A stretch of DNA of 11,237 bases from an uncultured Mycoplasmatota bacterium (GTDB lineage: Bacteria > Bacillota_I > Bacilli_A > RF39 > UBA660): the NCBI GenBank assembly GCA_900542735.1, contig UQOS01000036.1:1-11237 (forward strand). Reading direction: 5' to 3'. Below are positions 7,115-11,237 of the stretch, in pieces. Each line of letters begins with the position of its first letter. Position 1 is the first letter of the stretch. The notes beneath the pieces were generated by a model. That model was given only the letters and a program-made list of their open reading frames with translations. It was not told the origin of the DNA and did not search any database. A program made the position numbers and the translations under genes.

Positions 7115-7256
7115 CATATTAAAAAAATATATATTAAACTATAGAAGTAATCGCCGATTTAGTTTAGCGGTAAAACAGGCCCTTGGTAAGGGTCAGAGGA
7201 CATTTCGACTATGTCATTCGGCACCAGATTGATAATACTTGATTTTTTTAATATAT
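7115..7256. repeat. 13-bp inverted repeat flanking the tRNA
   Basis: ATATTAAAAAAAT (about 7116-7128) upstream of the tRNA is the exact reverse complement of ATTTTTTTAATAT (about 7242-7254) downstream. The arms enclose about 113 bases including the whole tRNA. Arms of pure A/T are common by chance in DNA this AT-rich, so this may have no function; it could also bring the ends of the precursor RNA together. Confidence 0.35.
7153..7226 (+). tRNA. tRNA-Thr (anticodon GGT), irregular
   Basis: The cloverleaf folds by eye. The acceptor is GCCGATT with ATTCGGC, followed by discriminator A and encoded CCA (7223-7226). The D arm is GTTT/AAAC with loop AGCGGTA. The anticodon stem is GGCCC/GGGTC with loop TTGGTAA, anticodon GGT at 7185-7187. 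The variable loop is four bases, and the T arm is GACAT/ATGTC with loop TTCGACT. The threonine identity elements G1-C72, C2-G71, G35 and U36 are present. Three irregularities are visible: a T6-T67 mismatch in the acceptor, U53-A61 instead of the nearly universal G53-C61, and G15 facing G48. It stands alone. A weak promoter (TTGCAT at 7112-7117, TAAACT at 7135-7140, 17-nt spacer) may drive it, and a strong terminator lies 53 bases downstream. Confidence 0.85.
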
Positions 7257-7278
7257 ATATACTATTTAAAAAGTAATA

Positions 7279-7320
7279 AAACTGTTAGTAGGTTTAAAAG
7301 ACTATTAACAGTTTTTATTT
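7279..7320. terminator. Strong, probably bidirectional intrinsic terminator
   Basis: AAACTGTTAGTAG (7279-7291) pairs with CTATTAACAGTTT (7302-7314) in a 13-bp stem with one G-U pair and a ten-base loop. On the plus strand TTATTT follows, ending the tRNA transcript. On the minus strand TTTTATTACTTTTT follows, ending the operon whose last stop codon is at 7315-7317. Confidence 0.8.
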
Positions 7321-8658
7321 AGAAAATCCCTTAAAAATTTCTTGAATTTTTTTCTTATCTACATTCTTTTGATTATATATTTTTCTACTAATTACCATAC
7401 TATTTTTCTTTTGAAACTCACGATTTAGATATTCATAATAAGTACCAGGTGTGATTACACCATTCATTTTAAGTAAATCAATTCCACTTTTACCAACAAT
7501 ATTATCTGCTAAGCGACAACAGTTACTACCAAGCACAAAATAATTCTTAAATTTACCACTTTTTACTTTATAAAATTTAGCTTTGGTTACTTGATATAAT
7601 CTGCTAGCATAATCAGAATAATCATCTTTTTTTACTCTTTTATTTTTTAATTTAGCTTCCTCATATGGTGAAGCCCAAGTATAAGAATTATCAAAAATAT
7701 TATTAATTGCTTTATCTACATTTTTCTTTTGTCTATCGGTTAATTTTAATCCAAACACAAACAAAGTCTTTTTACTATGTTCAATACAAAAAGGAATATA
7801 TTTGTCTTTATCGGTTGTAAATAAAACGCCATCCCCTATCATATTAAAAAAACGCATAGAGGAATCATCATAATTTCCATAAGAAATAACTTGTCCATTA
7901 TAGTATAAATCAACATGCCCCATTCGATTAAAACCACGATTAGATGTATGAACAAAAATTTCTAAATCAGGTAAAACATCTACACTTTTTTCTTCAAAAG
8001 GAAAATTTGAATCATAATTTTCTTTATCTAATAAATAATTAATTTCACTTAACACTGTAAAAGGAATAATAGCTTCAATAATAGCTGGTAAACTAATACG
8101 AATATTTCTTTTTATTTTTTTCTTTACTTTTCTTGGAATAATAAAAGAAATAAAATCAATAATATAGTTAATTCCTAAAAGTAAAATATAAATACCAATA
8201 ATAAGAAGCACTATACTTAAGTTTTTAATAGGTGCAAAGATAATTGAAATAGAAACAGTAAAATAGATAAGAAAAGTTATCGTTTCTACTAATCTACCAT
8301 TTGCTTTATTCTTCCAAAGAATAGAAGCATTTATTAATTTAATAATTGCATTTATTAATAAGTAAATACCAAAAATAATTGGTAAAATTGAGATAGGAAT
8401 ATTTCTAAATAAAGAACATATTAAACAGAATAATAAGTTTAAAACACTAGTAGTAAGATTAATTTGTTTATCTTTTTTCTTACCAATAAAATAGTTAAAA
8501 AACTTCTTAAGTGATAAAAAAAGAATTGCTATTAAAAAAATATTAATGACATTAATATATAACCATTCACGACCAACAATTAGTAAAATGCCAATCATAA
8601 ATAAACTAGTTCCAATAATTAAAGAATTTGTTGCATTAAACAGTTTGTCACTTTTCAT
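7315..8658 (-). CDS. DUF308/HdeD-like membrane domain fused to putative permuted papain-like (NlpC/P60-type) domain
   Basis: A 447-residue two-part protein. Residues 1 to about 175 contain about six hydrophobic helices in pairs, resembling HdeD/DUF308 membrane proteins. A basic stretch (PRKVKKKIKRN) and another hydrophobic segment lead to the soluble half. There, RMGHVDLYYNGQVISYGNYDD (His248) and a downstream SNCCRLADNIVG (Cys380, Cys381) resemble the His-before-Cys order of circularly permuted papain-fold enzymes such as DUF4105 or YiiX-like proteins. The conserved ending GVITPGTYYEYL also fits that group. If active, it would act as a thiol hydrolase or transferase at the membrane; the substrate is unknown. 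The start has GAGG at 8665-8668, and the upstream HD gene ends 16 nt away, so the two should be co-transcribed. The fusion is clear; the domain names are my reading of motifs. Confidence 0.75.
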   Translation of the reverse strand: MKSDKLFNATNSLIIGTSLFMIGILLIVGREWLYINVINIFLIAILFLSLKKFFNYFIGKKKDKQINLTTSVLNLLFCLICSLFRNIPISILPIIFGIYLLINAIIKLINASILWKNKANGRLVETITFLIYFTVSISIIFAPIKNLSIVLLIIGIYILLLGINYIIDFISFIIPRKVKKKIKRNIRISLPAIIEAIIPFTVLSEINYLLDKENYDSNFPFEEKSVDVLPDLEIFVHTSNRGFNRMGHVDLYYNGQVISYGNYDDSSMRFFNMIGDGVLFTTDKDKYIPFCIEHSKKTLFVFGLKLTDRQKKNVDKAINNIFDNSYTWASPYEEAKLKNKRVKKDDYSDYASRLYQVTKAKFYKVKSGKFKNYFVLGSNCCRLADNIVGKSGIDLLKMNGVITPGTYYEYLNREFQKKNSMVISRKIYNQKNVDKKKIQEIFKGFSK

Positions 8659-8674
8659 AAACTACCTCATTATT

Positions 8675-9211
8675 TTAATACATATGTGAAACAAAATTTT
8701 CAGTTAGCTGGTAGGCCTTTCTAAATTTTGATGTTAATAAATCTTTAGAAATATTAATTCCAATATATCTTGGTAATTCTTTTGGTTTTTTAAATACTTC
8801 TAAAGATACATATTTATCAGCCATACTAACAATCCAACCTTCTAAGTATTTAGGAGGAATGATAGTAAGTGGGAACATATGTCTTTCTATTGAATTTTTA
8901 ATTTTTTCATTCATAAGATTTGGAAAAATTTGATAAGCATTTTCTGATGCTATTTTTCCATGTACAAAACCATGTTTTTTCCATAAAATGGGTGTTTTAT
9001 ATTCACGCCATGGAGTTGTATAAAAGTCGTGTAACAAAGCACTAATTACTACATTTTGTATATTAATGTTACGATATTTCTGAATTTTTTTAGCCATACA
9101 ATAAGAAACCCAAGCAACTCTTAAAGAGTGTTCATAAACAGAATCTTGATGATGTAAAAATTTTCTTCTTCTTTGAAACTCACTATTTCTTAAAATAGGA
9201 GATGCAATCAT
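8675..9211 (-). CDS. HD-domain hydrolase
   Basis: A 178-residue protein with the full HD metal-site pattern: YEHS (H28), ALLHDF (H61, D62), HGFVHG (H80, H84), ERHMFPL (H111) and MADKYVS (D132). This matches a family of stand-alone HD proteins common in Bacillota, whose members are predicted metal-dependent phosphohydrolases; no substrate can be assigned. The frame is open up to a TTG at 9292, but that codon lies inside the -35 hexamer. I place the start at the ATG at 9211, which has a weak AAAGAG site eight nt upstream and gives a family-typical short N-terminus. ATGs at 9259 and 9253 are alternatives without a ribosome site, at or within a few bases of the predicted transcription start. It is the first gene of a two-gene operon with the membrane-papain fusion. 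Confidence 0.85.
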   Translation of the reverse strand: MIASPILRNSEFQRRRKFLHHQDSVYEHSLRVAWVSYCMAKKIQKYRNINIQNVVISALLHDFYTTPWREYKTPILWKKHGFVHGKIASENAYQIFPNLMNEKIKNSIERHMFPLTIIPPKYLEGWIVSMADKYVSLEVFKKPKELPRYIGINISKDLLTSKFRKAYQLTENFVSHMY

Positions 9212-9263
9212 ATAAAACTCTTTTTCACTATAAATATCTTGATACACAATCATCACCATTACT

Positions 9264-9292
9264 ATTATATGACAAAGCAAAGAAAAATACAA
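9264..9292 (-). promoter_or_regulatory. Promoter of the HD-domain operon
   Basis: On the minus strand TTGTAT (9287-9292) and a perfect TATAAT (9264-9269) are 17 nt apart. Predicted transcription starts near 9257, which argues for translation beginning at 9211 rather than at upstream in-frame codons. Confidence 0.5.
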
Positions 9293-9293
9293 A

Positions 9294-9320
9294 AGAAAAA
9301 AAGCCTACAAGGTAGACTTT
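9294..9320 (-). terminator. Intrinsic terminator after the 49-residue protein gene
   Basis: On the minus strand AAAGTCTAC (9312-9320) pairs with GTAGGCTTT (9300-9308) as a 9-bp stem with one G-U pair and a three-base loop, followed by a T-rich tract. It overlaps the stop codon at 9319-9321 and separates this operon from the HD operon downstream. Confidence 0.75.
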
Positions 9321-9468
9321 AACGAAAAATCATAATAAATGAAACAAGTGCAAAAAGAAAAGCAATAAGTATTACTTTATAATTAATAGTATTACTATCT
9401 TCTCCATCTATTTTAGCATCATAGATAACTTCATTCTTTTTATGCTTCGTAATATCTTTTTTTGCCAT
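9319..9468 (-). CDS. 49-residue single-pass membrane protein, unknown
   Basis: Reading the minus strand gives ATG at 9466-9468 and TAA at 9319-9321, encoding 49 residues. The N-terminal half is hydrophilic and lysine-rich (MAKKDITKHKKNE), then an acidic patch (DGEDSN), then one C-terminal membrane helix (VILIAFLFALVSFIMIF) ending in Arg. The ribosome site is excellent: AAAGGAGG at 9473-9480, about five nt upstream. It starts 10 nt after the stop of the larger membrane protein gene, so the two are co-transcribed, and a hairpin terminator follows. The topology (tail-anchored, N-terminus inside) suggests a small subunit or regulator of that neighbour, which is inference. I recognise no family. 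Confidence 0.8.
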   Translation of the reverse strand: MAKKDITKHKKNEVIYDAKIDGEDSNTINYKVILIAFLFALVSFIMIFR

Positions 9469-9478
9469 GATTCCTCCT

Positions 9479-10470
9479 TTATTTATTTTTATTCAATTTC
9501 TTTATTTGTTCTCTATTTTCCTTTGTATAACCTATTAGAATTGTTTGATTATGTTGATAAATTTCTTCCATAACTTTTACATATTCTTCTTTTAATTTAG
9601 GATGAAAACCACCAACATAAGCAATTTGTATTTTCTTATTATTTTTTAACACTACCATTAAATAACGAAGATTTGTAATACCATTATATTTATTTTCATG
9701 TAAATAAACCCAAGCTATATCTTGATAATTTAAAATATTCAGTTTTTTAGAATAATCAATAATCATATTTTTTCCTAAATATAAACTTAATTTAGAATGT
9801 TCTATGATATTACTACTATCTAATTCTGTCTTTATTTTGCCCCATAGCACTGTATCTTTCTTAAATTTATTTAAATTACGGTTATGAATCATATAAGATA
9901 TAAAGTATACAACAAAGAAAATAGCAAAAACACAACCTAAAACAATTTGAATAGTATCTTGATATATAGAATTAACAGTATCAATATAAATAGAGCCAAT
10001 ATAATTTTTATAATTTCCTTTTGTTAGAAATTCTTTTCCAAGTTCTTCGTTATAAACTTCAATCGCAATATCTACAATATCACTTGGTATTGTCTTAGTA
10101 ATACCTTTTATAGTAATACTATCACCAGTACCAATTTGATTTAATTTTAAATAAGTATCATAATCTAAATACCCAACATATAAGTAATCTTTATCCATCA
10201 AAAAATAATACTTATCACTTTTACTATCAGAATCATACTCTGCAAAAACAAATGGTTTCTCAGTAACAGTTAAAGTTACAATTTTATTTTCTTCATTACT
10301 ACCGCTAGCTATCATTTCATGTAATGATATATTATCATCTTTTATACTTTTCTGAATATAAAAAGCCCAACCAAAGAAGATAATAGTTAGCCCTAAGAAA
10401 ATAATACTAAGTATTAAAGGTAATTTGTTCTTCTTATTTATTTTTTTAATCTCTCATCTAATAAATCCAC
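9479..10470 (-). CDS. Two-pass membrane protein with C-terminal PH-like (DUF6709-like) domain; N-terminus frameshifted at A7
   Basis: The uninterrupted frame from the ATG at 10315 encodes 278 residues but has no ribosome site and misses a membrane helix. The same frame stays open upstream to a TGA at 10456-10458 with no usable start codon. A second frame begins at GTG (10468-10470) with AGGAG nine nt upstream, reads MDLLDERLKK and stops at TAA (10438-10440) just after an A7 run (minus strand, 10441-10447). A -1 shift at A-AAA-AAA, or one added A, joins both into about 330 residues: cytoplasmic start, helix 1 (about 19-40), extracytoplasmic domain, helix 2 (about 176-197) and a cytoplasmic domain with KNMIIDYSKKLNI, DIAWVYLHE and ILIGYTKENREQ, resembling DUF6709/PH-like regions. 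The cause may be an assembly or sequencing indel, slippage or a real mutation. The 49-residue gene follows in the operon. Confidence 0.7.
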
Positions 10471-10492
10471 AATGATCAACTCCTACAATTAA

Positions 10493-10501
10493 ATTATACC
10501 A
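10493..10501 (-). promoter_or_regulatory. Extended -10 promoter of the PH-like membrane protein operon
   Basis: The minus strand reads TGGTATAAT, with TATAAT at 10493-10498 and the TG extension. No clear -35 is seen. Predicted start is close to 10486, just upstream of the AGGAG site (10480-10484), supporting translation from the GTG at 10470 rather than the ATG at 10315. Confidence 0.5.
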
Positions 10502-10549
10502 AATATATTATAAATTTTTACATAATTTTAATATCTTTTTTAAAAAATG

Positions 10550-10558
10550 TGATATTCT
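10550..10558 (+). promoter_or_regulatory. Extended -10 promoter candidate for the 162-residue protein gene
   Basis: TGATATTCT has a TGn extension and a four-of-six match to TATAAT; no -35 hexamer stands out in the AT-rich DNA upstream. Predicted start near 10565 would give a leader of about 24 nt that includes AGAGGTGAT (10576-10584). Confidence 0.35.
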
Positions 10559-10588
10559 AGTAATATATATAAAGTAGAGGTGATACAA

Positions 10589-11077
10589 ATGGAAGAACTT
10601 GGAATAATTATTAATCAATATGGAGAAGAAATGAGTTTTGGAAAGTGGAAAATAAGAGAATTAAGAAATGATAACAATCCAGAAGACTGGCACACCGATA
10701 GTTTTATGGAAACCGTATACCCCACTGCTTGGTTTCAAAGATTAAATGTCCCATACGATACTTCAAAACAATTTCAAAATCAATTAGATGTGCTAGCAAA
10801 ATGTGGTATCGTGGTACTGGCAAATGCAAAAGAAGAATCTAGTAAAGTTGGAGAATCAAGAATAGTAGCTGCAATTCCTAGTACTATCACGGACGAACAA
10901 ATTAATTCTTTATATCAAAAAAGAGAAAAACTAATAGATTTTGAAAATGGTCATTATTCTTATATCGATATAATGGACGTAAACGAAGATTACTTTCCAA
11001 TAAAAACTTTTTATAGCATTAAAGACTTTTACGCTTATCTAGATGAAATAACAGAAAAGAAAACAAAATTAAGATAA
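10589..11077 (+). CDS. Soluble hypothetical protein, 162 residues
   Basis: I do not recognise this family. The start is the ATG at 10589, with AGAGGTGAT at 10576-10584; a GTG three codons earlier lies inside that site. The product has no signal peptide or membrane segment and looks globular and acidic to neutral. Visible features are a Trp-rich N-terminal third (GKWKI, EDWHTDS, PTAWFQR), a central hydrophobic strand with one Cys (LAKCGIVVLANA), a helix-like TITDEQINSLYQKREKL, then a Tyr/Phe-rich acidic region (YSYIDIMDVNEDYF, KTFYSIKDFYAYLDEI). It is transcribed alone, divergent from the preceding operon, and ends at a strong hairpin. It could be a small regulatory or immunity-type protein, but nothing in the sequence decides this. 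Confidence 0.8.
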   Translation: MEELGIIINQYGEEMSFGKWKIRELRNDNNPEDWHTDSFMETVYPTAWFQRLNVPYDTSKQFQNQLDVLAKCGIVVLANAKEESSKVGESRIVAAIPSTITDEQINSLYQKREKLIDFENGHYSYIDIMDVNEDYFPIKTFYSIKDFYAYLDEITEKKTKLR

Positions 11078-11100
11078 TGTAACTATTTTCGGTATAGAAA

Positions 11101-11148
11101 AGAGTCATAAGTATTTTGAATTAAATACTTATGACTTTATTTTATTTT
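11101..11148. terminator. Intrinsic terminator between converging genes
   Basis: AGTCATAAGTATTT (11103-11116) pairs perfectly with AAATACTTATGACT (11123-11136) as a 14-bp stem with a six-base loop, followed on the plus strand by TTATTTTATTTT. It ends the 162-residue gene. On the minus strand a shorter T run (TCTTTTC) follows, so it may also serve the gene at the right edge, whose stop lies six bases away. Confidence 0.85.
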
Positions 11149-11237
11149 CTGAATTTTACTTTTTTCTTTTCTACTAAACTTTCTATTTCTTCTATAGATA
11201 AACCAGTTACATTAGAAATAAGATTTACATTCATATT
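11142..11237 (-). CDS. C-terminal 31 residues of a protein cut by the right edge
   Basis: The minus-strand frame is open from the window edge to a TAA at 11142-11144, giving NMNVNLISNVTGLSIEEIESLVEKKK and a short basic tail. The pattern of a hydrophobic strand, then TGLSxEEIExL, is the usual ending of Rpn/PD-(D/E)XK-type nuclease (transposase_31-like) proteins, but the motif is short and occurs elsewhere. An in-frame ATG at 11234 could make this a tiny complete ORF, which is less likely. The stop lies beside the terminator hairpin, as expected for a real gene end. Confidence 0.5.
   Translation of the reverse strand, partial: NMNVNLISNVTGLSIEEIESLVEKKKVKFRK

Noticed and set aside
6686..7254. 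Prophage remnant (holin-like gene next to a tRNA)
   Set aside because: No integrase, endolysin, structural gene or direct-repeat attachment site is visible; the holin resemblance rests on topology only.
9212..9292. Longer HD protein starting at TTG 9292
   Set aside because: The TTG is part of the -35 hexamer and the extra residues lie upstream of or across the predicted transcription start.
10536..10547. TTTTTTAAAAAA between the divergent genes as a hairpin terminator
   Set aside because: No loop is possible in a 12-base A/T palindrome, and it lies upstream of two divergent promoters, not after a gene.

Overview
The window is very AT-rich (about a quarter to 30% G+C by eye). It uses the standard bacterial code: TGG for Trp, TGA as a stop, strong AGGAGG-type ribosome sites. 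It also carries a spore-germinant-receptor operon. Together these point to a spore-forming, low-GC Bacillota, of clostridial or Erysipelotrichia-like Bacilli type. I cannot name the species.

Layout from left to right. (1) Bases 1-2502, minus strand: one uninterrupted coding region running off the left edge. It encodes a type IV prepilin-like protein (cleavage motif G^FTLIE) with at least seven Ig-like repeats, each carrying a cysteine pair. (2) Bases 2503-2608: a short divergent promoter region with a good sigma-A promoter for the pilin gene and a sigma-G-like promoter facing the other way. (3) Bases 2609-6081, plus strand: a gerA-gerC-gerB operon (order as in gerK) encoding a spore germinant receptor. 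(4) Bases 6044-7018, minus strand: two small membrane proteins, a single-pass anchored protein whose 3' end overlaps that of gerB, and a holin-like protein. (5) Bases 7153-7226, plus strand: an isolated, structurally irregular tRNA-Thr(GGT), followed by a strong, probably bidirectional terminator. (6) Bases 7315-9211, minus strand: a two-gene operon encoding an HD-domain hydrolase and a protein joining a DUF308/HdeD-like membrane domain to a putative permuted-papain (NlpC/P60-like) domain. (7) Bases 9319-10470, minus strand: an operon of a two-pass membrane protein with a C-terminal PH-like domain, whose N-terminus is separated by a -1 frameshift at an A7 run, and a 49-residue single-pass protein absent from simple ORF lists. 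(8) Bases 10589-11077, plus strand: an unrecognised soluble 162-residue protein, then a 14-bp hairpin terminator and the 3' end of a minus-strand gene cut by the right edge.

No CRISPR array, transposase with ends, or complete phage module is visible. The germination operon is the only set with a secure function. The observations most worth following are the multi-domain cysteine-paired pilin, the irregular tRNA, the membrane-papain fusion beside an HD hydrolase, and the A7 frameshift.
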